From NCBI GenBank assembly GCA_033762735.1, contig JANRLJ010000094.1:1-47739 (forward strand): DNA of 47,739 nt, read 5' to 3'. The position numbers were made by a program, and so were the translations under genes. Shown here one piece after another: positions 16,535-25,857 of the stretch (within the stretch, counting starts at the first letter, position 1; each line of letters opens with the position of its first letter). The DNA comes from JANRLJ01 sp033762735 (GTDB lineage: Bacteria; Chloroflexota; Anaerolineae; Aggregatilineales; Phototrophicaceae). A model generated the notes under the pieces. That model was not told where the DNA came from. It was given only the letters and a program-made list of their open reading frames with translations, and searched no databases.

Positions 16535-17632
16535 CTAAGTACGTTTGGCGTTCATCGCGCGCAGGCGACGTGCGCCGAAGATCACGCCGATCAGCCCGAC
16601 GGCCACCAGCATGATGGTGCCCATGCCACCGCTGCCGACATCATCGAACAGCCCTGTATTGGGCATTTCGACCTGCGGGGGATTTTCACCACCACCGCCA
16701 CCCGGCAGCGGACCGCCGCCCGGTGTTCCGGTGATAACGGGCACGATGGGGGTCCGTAAAATGTTGGCAATCGCTGTTGCAGTAAGAGCTACTGACCCGG
16801 TATCAATGCCGCCGCCAAGCGCCTGTGCCGTCTGGGTTTGCGCCAGCGCTTCACCGACACCCCCGATCAGCGCCTCTGCTGTCTGGGTCTGTGCGACCGG
16901 CCCGCCCCCGGCCAGCGCTTCTGCCGTCTGCGTCTGCGCCACACTGTCACCGCCCGCAGATTGCGTCAGGAAATCGGCGGTGGCGGTCTGCGCCAGGATT
17001 GCGCCCTGCGCCGTCGCTGTCTGCTGCTGGAAGCCTGCCTCGGCGGTGGCCGTCTGCTGCTGCACCAGCGCGGCGGCTTCCGATGTGAGGAATTCCGCCG
17101 TTTCAGTCAGGCCAACAGCCTCGGCGGTCTGGGTCAGCGAGAGCGCCTGCGCGGTCGAGGTCTGATCGACGACGGCCTGTGTCGCGCGGGCGACGGCGGT
17201 GCTGGTCGCTGCTACAATCGTGCCCGCGTTTTCGGTCGAAATCTGCGCCGCCAGGGTTTGCCCGGCCACCTGCGTCGGGTCAAGTTCGCCGTTGCCTTCG
17301 CTGACGATCAGGAAAATGACCGCGCCCAACCCTAATAAGAACAGAATAATCATGGCAACGGCCAGAATCACAAATGTGCGGTTGGGACCGCTGCGCGTTC
17401 CTTCTTCATTGTCGAGTTCGTCCAGGTCGATGTCGTCGTCGTCGTCTAACCCCAGACCACCGTTATCGAGGTCATCATCGTCGCCGAAATCGAAGTCATC
17501 CCCGTTGAAGTCGTCGCCCCCGCCGCGCCCCCCCCGGCCTGCTGCGCCTCGATCCGCAAAGAGGTCGTCGTCATCGTCGCCAAAGAGATCATCGTCGAAA
17601 TCGAGATCGTCGTTATTTCTGTTTCTACCCAT
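16535..17632 (-). CDS. TQTA-repeat membrane protein with C-terminal MPNTG sorting-like signal
   Basis: This is a 365-residue surface-type protein. The first 85 residues are an extremely acidic Asp/Gly-rich cytoplasmic segment. One membrane helix follows (FVILAVAMIILFLLGLGAVI), then about 200 residues rich in short TATA/TQTAEAL repeats and a Gly/Pro stretch. The C-terminus has MPNTG near residue 323, a hydrophobic segment (IMLVAVGLIGVIFGA) and a basic tail (RRLRAMNAKR), the layout of an LPXTG cell-wall sorting signal. No sortase is in the window, so processing is unproven. It lies last in the unit of envelope genes headed by the gene at 27262. Confidence 0.75.
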   Translation of the reverse strand: MGRNRNNDDLDFDDDLFGDDDDDLFADRGAAGRGGRGGGDDFNGDDFDFGDDDDLDNGGLGLDDDDDIDLDELDNEEGTRSGPNRTFVILAVAMIILFLLGLGAVIFLIVSEGNGELDPTQVAGQTLAAQISTENAGTIVAATSTAVARATQAVVDQTSTAQALSLTQTAEAVGLTETAEFLTSEAAALVQQQTATAEAGFQQQTATAQGAILAQTATADFLTQSAGGDSVAQTQTAEALAGGGPVAQTQTAEALIGGVGEALAQTQTAQALGGGIDTGSVALTATAIANILRTPIVPVITGTPGGGPLPGGGGGENPPQVEMPNTGLFDDVGSGGMGTIMLVAVGLIGVIFGARRLRAMNAKRT

Positions 17633-17747
17633 AAGAAACGCTCCTTTGCGAGACCTGTCCGCCCTCTGATGCTGCCGTCGCCGCCGCTGTTGACCGACCG
17701 AAGCCGGACGGGTGCGACGGAAGAAAGCGCCAACTGCTGCCGAAGGG

Positions 17748-18830
17748 CTACCGGCCTAAAACTTCCAGGTTAGCCAATGGGATGTGTGTTACTTCCCCCG
17801 CGACTAATTCTACCCGCGCACACAGGACGCGCAAGCCATTGGGCAGCAGCACGGGCGATTTTGGTAAATCGAGCACTTTTCCGGTCTGCCCGGCGTAGGG
17901 GTCGCGGGTGACGCGCACGGTCATGTTCTGCCGCAGCGCCAGCATCGGGTTCGGGCGGGCAGGACGTTCATCGGCGCGGGCGGCCAGGTTGACGATCACT
18001 TCGGGGCGGCGGGCTTCCCAGCGGCTCGGCAGATGCGCGTCCACCGTCACCTGCTGACCGTCATACTGCGCCAGCAGACGGAAAACACTCAGGCTCATCT
18101 TAGCCCCGCCGAAGCCTTCCGTCAGCAGAATCGGTCCCTTCGCGGCCAGCAGTGAGTCCAGCAGTGAAGCATCGGCGCTGGGAGCGATGATGCCCACGAA
18201 GTTGCGTTCGCGCATCACGTCCAGCGTCATCTGCGAGATCGGGCGGGTGGTCAGGATGACCGCGCCCACGAAGCGCAGATCGAACTCGCTGGCGACAAAC
18301 GTCTCGATCCCATCTTCCGGCTCGATGCGCAGGGTGGCAATGCTGCGCTTGTCGTTGCCCCACACCCCCTGCATCTGCGCACCGACCGCCTCAATCACCA
18401 CACCGCGACCAGGGATGATGCCGGTCACGCGCCCGCGCACCCCGGCCTCAAGCTCGACCTTCTGCGGCATCTGCTGAAGGATGATGGTGCCGTCCTGCAC
18501 AGCCATCACAATGCCGCGCACGGGAGCGAATACTCGCTTGCCTCGTTTGGGATTCTTGCCCGCCAGCACCTGCTGCTCGTCCACCGCCACGCCCAGATCA
18601 ACCTGCATCAGCGCAGGCAGTTCATCAGGATTGCGCAGCCCCAGGCGTTTGGCCGCGTCGATGATGATGTGGCGGTTGGGCACCTGCCCACGCGCGACCA
18701 CATCGCGCACATCGACCCGCTTGCCCTCGCCGACGTTGATCTGCCCGGCGGCTTCTTCTGGCAGCACACACTCACGCCGGATGAGCGTCAGGTTGGCGGC
18801 GTAGCGCTGGTCAGGGTAATAGGTGGTCAT
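17748..18830 (-). CDS. Unrecognised protein with barrel-sandwich and KOW-like segments
   Basis: I do not recognise the family. The 360-residue protein lacks a signal peptide or membrane segments. Residues 100-170 (KRVFAPVRGIVMAVQDGTII and GRGVVIEAVGAQMQGVWG) have the Gly/Val pattern of a barrel-sandwich or hammerhead fold. The C-terminus (VTRDPYAGQTGKVLDLPKSP followed by LRVLCARVEL) resembles a KOW element. The ATG at 18830 is preferred because AAAGGA stands nine bases upstream; the frame can be extended to 18881 without a binding site. It follows the MutL-family gene after 135 bases with a palindrome. It may be a soluble partner of the ATPase, but this is only context. Confidence 0.75.
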   Translation of the reverse strand: MTTYYPDQRYAANLTLIRRECVLPEEAAGQINVGEGKRVDVRDVVARGQVPNRHIIIDAAKRLGLRNPDELPALMQVDLGVAVDEQQVLAGKNPKRGKRVFAPVRGIVMAVQDGTIILQQMPQKVELEAGVRGRVTGIIPGRGVVIEAVGAQMQGVWGNDKRSIATLRIEPEDGIETFVASEFDLRFVGAVILTTRPISQMTLDVMRERNFVGIIAPSADASLLDSLLAAKGPILLTEGFGGAKMSLSVFRLLAQYDGQQVTVDAHLPSRWEARRPEVIVNLAARADERPARPNPMLALRQNMTVRVTRDPYAGQTGKVLDLPKSPVLLPNGLRVLCARVELVAGEVTHIPLANLEVLGR

Positions 18831-18862
18831 GGAGTGGGTTTCCTTTGATGAACAGTTTTCCC

Positions 18863-18889
18863 GTAGGACATGGCATGCCATGTCCCTAC
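18863..18889. repeat. Dispersed GTAGG palindrome, solo copy
   Basis: GTAGGACATGG and CCATGTCCCTAC flank centre GCATGC with one base missing on the left arm. It lies between the MutL-family gene and the next gene of the same unit. Confidence 0.75.
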
Positions 18890-18965
18890 AAACAATACGT
18901 CCTGATATTCCTGTGGGACGCCCTTACCATACGAACGTCTTGACGACTGGGGAAAGGTTTGTCTT

Positions 18966-20909
18966 TCACAACCCGCGCCGCAGATCGTCCAGGTCTTCTT
19001 CCTCAATGAATTCGAGCAGATCGGGTTCAAGCTCATCGGTGCTGCCAGCGGGTGCCTTTGCGTCCTGCTTGCGCCCACGACGACCACCCCGCGCTGGACG
19101 AGCCGGTCGGCTGCGCTCTGGACGGCGGCGCTTCTGGGCGCCCACGACAGGCGCCTGCACCTGAACCGCTTCCAGCAGGCGCGGGTCAATCTCCTGCACG
19201 GGGTCGCCCGTGACCTCGCTCACCCACAGGGGAAACTGCACCGCTCGCTCACGCACATCCGACGCCAGAACCAGCGGTCTGCCGCGTGCATCGAAGATCA
19301 GTCCCGCGCCACCCCCTGTGAGAGTCAGGCGCAGGCTGGTCCTGTTGTTGATGCGCAGCCCACCCATCAGCCGAATCCGCACCTCAGCGGTGTAGCCATA
19401 GGGCAAAGGATATACCCACAGATGCCCGCCCATCACCGTCTGGTCGATTTTTTCGCCGCTGCTCAGCGTTATTTCCACTCGCATCGCCGGACGATCTGTG
19501 CGCGGCCTGCCGACCGGGGCGACCGCCGTGCCCAGCGTTTCCAGATTATCCCCCTCGACCACCTGCACCACTGCTTCGGGATTATCAAAGGCCAGCGCCC
19601 CCAACCCGGCGATCAGGCCGTAGGGGTCATTCTGCAGCAGCGATACCCCGGCGGGCTGGAGCGCATCCAGCAGCAGCAGCGCATCATAGGCGGCGTGTCC
19701 GGTATTGGTGAGCGCTGACCCCGCGCCGATCACACGCCCGATGCTGATCGGGCCAAACGGCACCTTCCAGGAAGGCCGGGCGCTGGCAGCCATCGCTTCA
19801 ATCCCGGCCTTGAGCAGCGCGTGTTCCAGATACAGATCGACCAGCGTTTCAGGGATACTGGCCGGACGCAGCGCCTTATTCGCCACGTAGTTCTGAAGAT
19901 CGCTGTCCGTGACGTTGAACGGCAGCCATTTGCGCACAGGATCGACGCCGACGGTTTCCAGCAGCGCGGGCGCGTTATGCCCCAGGCCGATGTCGGTGCG
20001 GATGCTGGTTGTGATTTTCTGATCAAACGACACCGCCAGGATGCTGGCCGCGCTGCCCACATCGACCGCCGCCACGCCGCCGGGATAAACCCGACCCAGA
20101 TAATCGACAATCAGGTTATAGCTCTGCGGCGTGGGCAGCACACCGGACGTGCTCATGGCGCTGATGGCGGTGAAAGCAGCGCTGCGCGTTTCGGCGTAGC
20201 GATCAAACGCTTGCGCCAGTTGAAGCCGCGCAGAATCGACCGTTTCTTCCTCCAGCGCAGGGCGCACGTTCGCGGCTACAAAAACATCCGTCAGCGGGTC
20301 AAAGGCGGCCTGCACCGTCGCGGCGAGAGCGCTGTTGCCCGCGTAGATGATGCTGGGGCGGCGGAATTCGTTCAGCAGCGCGACGGCGGTGCGCACCGGG
20401 TTCAGCAGGCGCAGCAGCGCGGCGGGCGCGCCTTCTTCCGTGCCGCCGACGATAAAGATCACATCGGGATAGGTGAGCAGGACGGCGTTCAGGCGTTCTT
20501 CTTCGCTGCGGCCATCGGCGATGTGCAGCGTGGTGGCGGTGTCCAGATACGTCCCGGCGGCGGCACGCAGAGCGCTGGCGATGCTGACTTCGGGCATCAG
20601 GCCGACGATCACCGCGCGGAGCGGTCGTCCTACGCTGGAGGTGACCACGAAGGCATCCACGCCGGAACGATCTTCCTGCTCCGGTGTGATGATCTGCCCA
20701 GAGTCGTTGGTGAAGCGCCGCCCGGTCGCGTCGGTCATCTGCCGCAGCACACGATCCAGCCCGACCGCCAGATCATCGACCGGGAAGCCGTCGGTGGTGC
20801 GCGTTTGCCCACGCGCCACCAGCCGATAGCTGCCGTCTACCACATCGATCAGCACGGCGCGGGTGTAGACACTGCCGAAATCTGCCGCAAGCACTGAGGT
20901 TACGGTCAT
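18966..20909 (-). CDS. MutL-family ASKHA ATPase with charged C-terminal tail
   Basis: The N-terminal phosphate-1 motif (VLAADFGSVYTRAVLIDVVD, D10-S13), the later phosphate-2-like GGVAAVDVGSAASILAV, and the adenosine-side RVIGAGSALTNTG are those of the glutamate mutase L (MutL) family, which belongs to the actin/Hsp70/sugar-kinase fold. The body matches family length; about 80 extra residues at the end are first strongly basic (QKRRRPERSRPARPARGGRR) and then acidic (LEPDLLEFIEEEDLDDL). No glutamate mutase S or E subunit and no B12 enzyme is nearby, so repair of a mutase is unlikely here. It lies between an integral membrane protein gene (7 bases upstream) and a soluble protein of unknown function. 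Its real substrate is unknown. Confidence 0.85.
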   Translation of the reverse strand: MTVTSVLAADFGSVYTRAVLIDVVDGSYRLVARGQTRTTDGFPVDDLAVGLDRVLRQMTDATGRRFTNDSGQIITPEQEDRSGVDAFVVTSSVGRPLRAVIVGLMPEVSIASALRAAAGTYLDTATTLHIADGRSEEERLNAVLLTYPDVIFIVGGTEEGAPAALLRLLNPVRTAVALLNEFRRPSIIYAGNSALAATVQAAFDPLTDVFVAANVRPALEEETVDSARLQLAQAFDRYAETRSAAFTAISAMSTSGVLPTPQSYNLIVDYLGRVYPGGVAAVDVGSAASILAVSFDQKITTSIRTDIGLGHNAPALLETVGVDPVRKWLPFNVTDSDLQNYVANKALRPASIPETLVDLYLEHALLKAGIEAMAASARPSWKVPFGPISIGRVIGAGSALTNTGHAAYDALLLLDALQPAGVSLLQNDPYGLIAGLGALAFDNPEAVVQVVEGDNLETLGTAVAPVGRPRTDRPAMRVEITLSSGEKIDQTVMGGHLWVYPLPYGYTAEVRIRLMGGLRINNRTSLRLTLTGGGAGLIFDARGRPLVLASDVRERAVQFPLWVSEVTGDPVQEIDPRLLEAVQVQAPVVGAQKRRRPERSRPARPARGGRRGRKQDAKAPAGSTDELEPDLLEFIEEEDLDDLRRGL

Positions 20910-20916
20910 GCCTGGA

Positions 20917-21564
20917 TTACCCCCCGTTGATGCGGGCGATCAGAAAGGCCACCCGTTCGCTGAAAATGGTCAGGCTGGTGAGGATGGCCGCCGCATAGAG
21001 CGCACCGAGCGCGGCGACGATGAAGCCCTGTCCGACGATGGCAACCGCCTGAATCGCGGGCGCACGCCGGGTCTGTCCATCGGGTGCGCGGCGGGCGAGA
21101 TACTGGAAGTAAACCAGCGAACTGACCACACCGACGACCAGAATAATCCCGTTGAGCAGGCTGCTTCCGTTGTCGCTGCCCTGCGCGGTGGTCGTCCCAA
21201 CCAGCGGCAGCAGCGTCCCGGTCAAGGCACCGACCAGCCCCACCGCCGCGCCGACGCCGATGATAAAGGCGATGCCCAGGTTGCCGAAGCGGGCTAACCG
21301 AGCGGAGGTCTTAAACAGCAGCAGCACGAACAGCAGCACAGGCGCCAGCCCGAAAGCGATCAGCCCGACCTGCTGCGACCCGACCGTGACGTTAAACCAG
21401 GGGATGAGCACACTCTCGACTGTAACGATGGCGATAAAGCCCGCCGCCAGCCCGACGAAGGCATAGACCGCCAGCCGATAGAGGAAGTTGTCGCCCAGGA
21501 TGTAGCTGAACACCATCAGCGTAAGGACGAAGCCCGCCCAAAGCCCAATCTCTTGCGCGCTCAT
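20917..21564 (-). CDS. Polytopic membrane protein upstream of the MutL-family ATPase
   Basis: The 215-residue protein has about six hydrophobic segments (near residues 8-22, 30-48, 65-85, 95-120, 137-152 and 175-200) and short loops. I recognise no family motif. The gene ends seven bases before the MutL-family ATPase, so both are probably made together and the ATPase may act at this membrane protein. Divergence from the giant gene upstream is only by a repeat, so a single long transcript is possible. Confidence 0.75.
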   Translation of the reverse strand: MSAQEIGLWAGFVLTLMVFSYILGDNFLYRLAVYAFVGLAAGFIAIVTVESVLIPWFNVTVGSQQVGLIAFGLAPVLLFVLLLFKTSARLARFGNLGIAFIIGVGAAVGLVGALTGTLLPLVGTTTAQGSDNGSSLLNGIILVVGVVSSLVYFQYLARRAPDGQTRRAPAIQAVAIVGQGFIVAALGALYAAAILTSLTIFSERVAFLIARINGG

Positions 21565-21581
21565 GCACGACTCCCCGCTAG

Positions 21582-21622
21582 TGCCCTCACCCCCGTCCCC
21601 TCTCCCTCATGGAGAGGGGGGT
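21582..21622. repeat. CCCTCACCCC repeat, short copy
   Basis: GCCCTCACCCCCGTCCCC is followed by CTCCCTCATGGAGAGGGGG, a hairpin. The repeat separates the giant membrane protein gene from the next gene of the same strand. The rest of 21565-21742 shows no gene or promoter that I can support. Confidence 0.65.
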
Positions 21623-21742
21623 AGACGATGTATGTCAGACAGCCCAAAACGAATTGTTGTTTCCGCAGAGGCGCGGTATCTCTCACCCCACTATGCAAGG
21701 GATTTAGTCCCGTTCCCTGATTGGTGCCATGATGACGACTGC

Positions 21743-24700
21743 TCATCCCGTGCGTCTCCGTGCCGCTGAACGCCTGGCCGCTGCGATCAGGCTGACGAGG
21801 TTGCCAAGCAGAATCACCACGACCGCCGCCGCGATGCCCAGATTCATCCCGTACCAGCGCTCGGCGCGGTAGTCCGGCTCATCGAGAAAGGCCGCTGCCC
21901 CTTCCACATTCGGCACCGATGGTAAATCTTCCAGCAGAAAAGGCGTGAGTTCCGGCGTGAGTTCGAGCATCTGTTCAACCGCTTCATCTGGCGTGGATTC
22001 GGGCGTGGACTGTGCCTGTGCCCGATTTGCCGGGATGAACAGCTTCGGGCGGCGCGTCGGCGTTGGTGCATCGCCGATTTCAATGCGCAGCAGCGTGGCC
22101 GTGATCCAGCCCTGTTCGCCTTCTTCAGTCAGAACTTCATACCACGTCGCGTCTTCGTTCTCGCCCACAATCAGCACACGTGCGCCGGGTGCCAGCGACG
22201 TGACCGGGCTGTCACCGGTGCTGGGGCCGCTGCGCACATTGATGCGCTGGTTGGCGGTCACGATGCCATAGCGCACGGGTTCGGGTGTCGCGGTCGGGGT
22301 ATTCGTCGGGCGCTCAGTCGCGGTCGGTCGCGGCGTATTGGTGGGTTCTTCGGTCGCCGTTGCAGCAGTTGTGGCGGTCGGTTCTTCAGTCGCGGTCGCA
22401 ATCGCTTCCTGAACAGCGGTGGAGGTTAATTCTTCGGTTGCTGCTGCGGTCGCCGTTGCCGTCACCTGCGCGGTTTCATCCGGCGGGAGCACACCGGGCA
22501 CGTCGGTCGCTTCGGGCGTGGCGGCGGGTGTCTCCTCCGGTGTGATTTCGGGCGTGACGGGCGGGGTGACTTCATCGGTCGGCAATAGCGGCACCAATCC
22601 GCCGAAGGTGGCTGCCAGCACGGAGCGATAGGTATACGCATCACGGTAGCCGATCAGCAGCCCGGCGCTGTCGCTGAGATATGGCTCGACCAGCGGCGCG
22701 GCAGACGCCCCGACGACCGTCAGCAGCGGCACATTGGTGCGCGAGACGACCTGCTCCATCCAGAAGCGCGCTGTCTCCGCCCGTTCGGCGATGAGCACCA
22801 GCGCGGCGAAGTCATCCAGCGAGTCCACCGTTAACCCGGTCGGCTGTCCCTGCACGTCCGTTTCGAGATACAGTGCGGCGTTTTCCGCAAATGTCCGCAG
22901 GCCGAGGGCATCCCCCGGCAAAAACCGTCCGATATAGTAATCATTGCCACGTATGAGAGCGCTGGGGTTCAGCCCATCGACCAGATTGCCGACGTGGAGC
23001 AGTCCGGTCGGGCTGCCGCCGACGATGACCGGGACAGCCCCCCGCGCCAGCACATGCCGCAGCACGGCCTCGGTTGCTTCGTCCAGTTCCGCCGCGCCTG
23101 TCGGGGCATATTCCGCCGCGATCAGCACGAGATCGTCTTCCTGCAAGGTGTTGATCTGGTCATAGAAGGCTTCCTGCTGGCTGCCAGCGGCGAACTGTGC
23201 AGGCGGCAGCTGCCCCAGGCGGAGTTCATTTACAAAAAATGGGAGCACGACGGCCAGGATGAGCACCAGCGCGATCAGCAGCCGTTCCAGCGGGAAAGCG
23301 GCCAATCCGCGTGTGCGGGCGGCGCGGCTGGCGGCACGTTCTTCGCCCTGCGTCCCAATGATGGATTGCAGCAGGGCCGCGTGCTGCTGCTGCTGCGTGG
23401 TGAGCACGGGCGCGGCGGGCGCGACCAGCGTCGAAGGATCGACCCGGATAGTGGGCAGAGTGTCTCTGACCGGAGCCAGCGCACCGGAAACGCCTTCTGC
23501 CCCGGTCGGGATTTCCAGACCGCGTTCATGCAGCAGGCGCAGCCGTTCGGGCAGTTCTTCCAGAGGGCGATCCTTCTGCCGCCGGACGATGGCCGCCGCC
23601 GAGAGCGCCTCGCCGACCGATACGGACAGTCCTGCCAGCCAATCGGGGGCATCCGGCGCAAGCTGCACCGGCGCGGTGGTTCTTTTCTCCGGCGCGGGAA
23701 CGTCGTCCAGCCCTTTGAACAGATCATCCAGGTCGAAGCTGGGGGACATCAAGCCCGATTCGCTGGCCTCGGAAAGCTGGAGATCGCTTTCACCCAGCGA
23801 GGCGAGGAAGTCATCCACGTCCGCATACGAAGCGCCATCGCCTACCGGAGCGCTCGGCGTGTCTTCCAGCGTCAGTTCGTTGAAGAAATCATCGTCAGCG
23901 AAGGGAGCTTCCGCTTCGTCGGGCAGTGCTTCCATCGCCACCAGATCATCGGTGGAGATGTCCTGGAGCCAGTCCATGTCGGCATCGTCCATGCTGGCGA
24001 CGGGCGCGGGCTGCTGCTGCTGTTCAAACCAGCTCAGGAAGTCATCCTGTGCGGGGGCGGGTTCGTCTTCCGCCAGCCCCAGATCGCGCAGCAGATCGTC
24101 GGTATCGCCTTCCCTGCCGAACAGCGCATCGATATCGACATCACCCTCGTCGTTGATGGCCGAAATCGGGGCAGGCGCGGCAGGCGCAGGCGCTTCAAAC
24201 GGTGTTTCTTCCTCGTCATCCAGATCGAGCGAGGCCAGAAAATCGGCCATGTCGATTTCATCCGGTGAGGCCTGTTCCTGCACAGCAGACACGGCAGGTG
24301 CTGCATCTGCGTCGGAAAAGAGCGCGTCCAGATCGAACTCATCCAGCGTATCCGGCTCGTCCGAAGCGACCGTCAGAAAATCGAAGTCGTCCTGTGCGGG
24401 CGCATCATCAGCCGGTGCGCCGAACAGGTCATCGACGCGGGTCGGTGCGCCTGTGCTGGCGAACACATCGTCAGCGTCTTCTTCCCCGAATATAGCGGCG
24501 AAGGGATCGTCATCGGTGTTGGTCGCTGCTGCACTGCCCTTGTCGCTCTCTGCGAAAAGTGCGGCGAAGGCATCATCGTCGCTGTCCGCTGTCAGTTGTG
24601 CCAGCAGGTCAAAATTGTCATCGTCCGAAGCGTTGCCTGTCTCTGCTGTAAGCTGGCCGAGCAGGTCGAAACCGTCGTCATCGTCGGTGTTAACGGAATC

Positions 24701-25846
24701 GGTCGTCATCTGCGCGAAAGGATCAGCTTCGGCGGCGAAATCCGGCTGCTCCTGATCGCCAAACAGCGCATCGAGATCGAATTCCGGCTCATCTTCTTCG
24801 GCGGGCGCGGCCTCAAGCGGGGCAGCCGACCGCAGCCAGTCGGGGGCTTCATCTAACTCACTGTCATCGTCGGCAAAAGCAGGCGCTTCGTCTTTATCCC
24901 CGAAGGTAACGCCGCTCATCCAATCAGGTAAGCCTGTGTCGGCAGTCGATGCAGCGGGCGACGCAAGTTCGTCTTCCTCATCTTCTGTGCCAAAGGTGAC
25001 GCCGCTCATCCAGTCCGGCAGGCCGTTGTCGGCGTTTGATGCCGTCGGCGCTTCCTCAACGGCTTCATCCTCATCCGCGTACAGACTGCCGCTCATCCAA
25101 TCGGGCAGGTCCGCATCCGATGAGGCAGACACTTCTTCCGGCTCTGTATCGCTGTCAGCCTCGTCCCCGTACAGACTGCCACTCATCCACGACGGAAGGG
25201 CATCACCGGATACAGCGGCGGGTGTTTCCTCAACTGCTTCGTCATCGTCATCCGCATACAGGCTGCCGCTCATCCACGACGGAAGGGCATCCACATTTTC
25301 AGTTTCGGGTGTGTCAAAGGCGGGACTCTCGTCCTCGTCGGGCATATCCATGCCCCGCATCCAGGGCGGCAGATCGTCAAAATCATCTTCGTCAGCCGCT
25401 TCATCCTGAAACACACTTGCGGCGGGTAGCGCGGCAGGCGACGCAGACGGCGGCAGAATGATGGCTTCGTCGCGCAGCACATCGTCCAGCGTTTGCTCGA
25501 ACTCAGTGGCGGCATCGTCTTCCTGCAACCAGGGAAGCTGCCCGGTCACGCCCAGACGGCGGCCTTCGCCAGCGCCCTGCCCGGCATCGTCCTTATCGGT
25601 CTGCCAGTCGAAGGTCGTGTTATCGACAGGCAGACCGGTTGCGTCGGTCTCGTCGTCCGTGTCGCGCAGCCAGGGAAGCTGCCCGGTCACGCCCAGACGG
25701 CTGTCACGCGGCGCGTTGGGGTCGTTTTTCCCCTGGCGCTGCCAATCAAACGGCAGATCGTCATCACCGCCCTCACCGTTCGCGCCGGGGTCGTTGTCGT
25801 CGCCGCGCAGCCAGTCGAGGTCGTCTTTTTCAAAATCGTCGCTCAT
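21743..25846 (-). CDS. Giant acidic membrane protein with W-containing repeats and an SH3b domain
   Basis: The 1367-residue protein has a long acidic region (residues 1-720) in which short motifs recur: two copies of RLGVTGQLPWL (near 50 and 97), and LPPWMRG, LPSWMSG and LPDWMSG with W at about 162, 191, 220, 250, 279 and 309; APDWLRS and APDWLAG follow. A membrane helix lies near residue 870 (LLIALVLILAVVLPFFV). The next 300 residues look globular (GAVPVIVGGSPTGLLHVGNL, LLTVVGASAAPLVEPYL). A Thr/Pro-rich linker leads to a bacterial SH3 domain (NQRINVRSGPSTGDSPV, GEQGWITATLLRI), and a C-terminal membrane helix (LGIAAAVVVILLGNLVSLIA) ends it. I do not recognise the whole. It is 11 bases downstream of a six-helix membrane protein gene. 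Confidence 0.8.
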   Translation of the reverse strand: MSDDFEKDDLDWLRGDDNDPGANGEGGDDDLPFDWQRQGKNDPNAPRDSRLGVTGQLPWLRDTDDETDATGLPVDNTTFDWQTDKDDAGQGAGEGRRLGVTGQLPWLQEDDAATEFEQTLDDVLRDEAIILPPSASPAALPAASVFQDEAADEDDFDDLPPWMRGMDMPDEDESPAFDTPETENVDALPSWMSGSLYADDDDEAVEETPAAVSGDALPSWMSGSLYGDEADSDTEPEEVSASSDADLPDWMSGSLYADEDEAVEEAPTASNADNGLPDWMSGVTFGTEDEEDELASPAASTADTGLPDWMSGVTFGDKDEAPAFADDDSELDEAPDWLRSAAPLEAAPAEEDEPEFDLDALFGDQEQPDFAAEADPFAQMTTDSVNTDDDDGFDLLGQLTAETGNASDDDNFDLLAQLTADSDDDAFAALFAESDKGSAAATNTDDDPFAAIFGEEDADDVFASTGAPTRVDDLFGAPADDAPAQDDFDFLTVASDEPDTLDEFDLDALFSDADAAPAVSAVQEQASPDEIDMADFLASLDLDDEEETPFEAPAPAAPAPISAINDEGDVDIDALFGREGDTDDLLRDLGLAEDEPAPAQDDFLSWFEQQQQPAPVASMDDADMDWLQDISTDDLVAMEALPDEAEAPFADDDFFNELTLEDTPSAPVGDGASYADVDDFLASLGESDLQLSEASESGLMSPSFDLDDLFKGLDDVPAPEKRTTAPVQLAPDAPDWLAGLSVSVGEALSAAAIVRRQKDRPLEELPERLRLLHERGLEIPTGAEGVSGALAPVRDTLPTIRVDPSTLVAPAAPVLTTQQQQHAALLQSIIGTQGEERAASRAARTRGLAAFPLERLLIALVLILAVVLPFFVNELRLGQLPPAQFAAGSQQEAFYDQINTLQEDDLVLIAAEYAPTGAAELDEATEAVLRHVLARGAVPVIVGGSPTGLLHVGNLVDGLNPSALIRGNDYYIGRFLPGDALGLRTFAENAALYLETDVQGQPTGLTVDSLDDFAALVLIAERAETARFWMEQVVSRTNVPLLTVVGASAAPLVEPYLSDSAGLLIGYRDAYTYRSVLAATFGGLVPLLPTDEVTPPVTPEITPEETPAATPEATDVPGVLPPDETAQVTATATAAATEELTSTAVQEAIATATEEPTATTAATATEEPTNTPRPTATERPTNTPTATPEPVRYGIVTANQRINVRSGPSTGDSPVTSLAPGARVLIVGENEDATWYEVLTEEGEQGWITATLLRIEIGDAPTPTRRPKLFIPANRAQAQSTPESTPDEAVEQMLELTPELTPFLLEDLPSVPNVEGAAAFLDEPDYRAERWYGMNLGIAAAVVVILLGNLVSLIAAARRSAARRRTG

Positions 25847-25857
25847 CGCGCCAACCT

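Noticed and set aside
18966..20909. DNA mismatch repair protein MutL
   Set aside because: The name is shared only; the protein has the actin-like fold motifs of the glutamate mutase L family and no GHKL motifs.
22994..24755. Long plus-strand frames opposite the giant acidic protein
   Set aside because: Ser-rich or Arg/Gly-rich antisense frames produced by the repetitive acidic codons; no family likeness.
24900..25330. Regularly spaced DNA repeats resembling a CRISPR array
   Set aside because: They are the codons of the LPDWMSG motifs in one long open frame; repeats are short and imperfect, and there are no cas genes.
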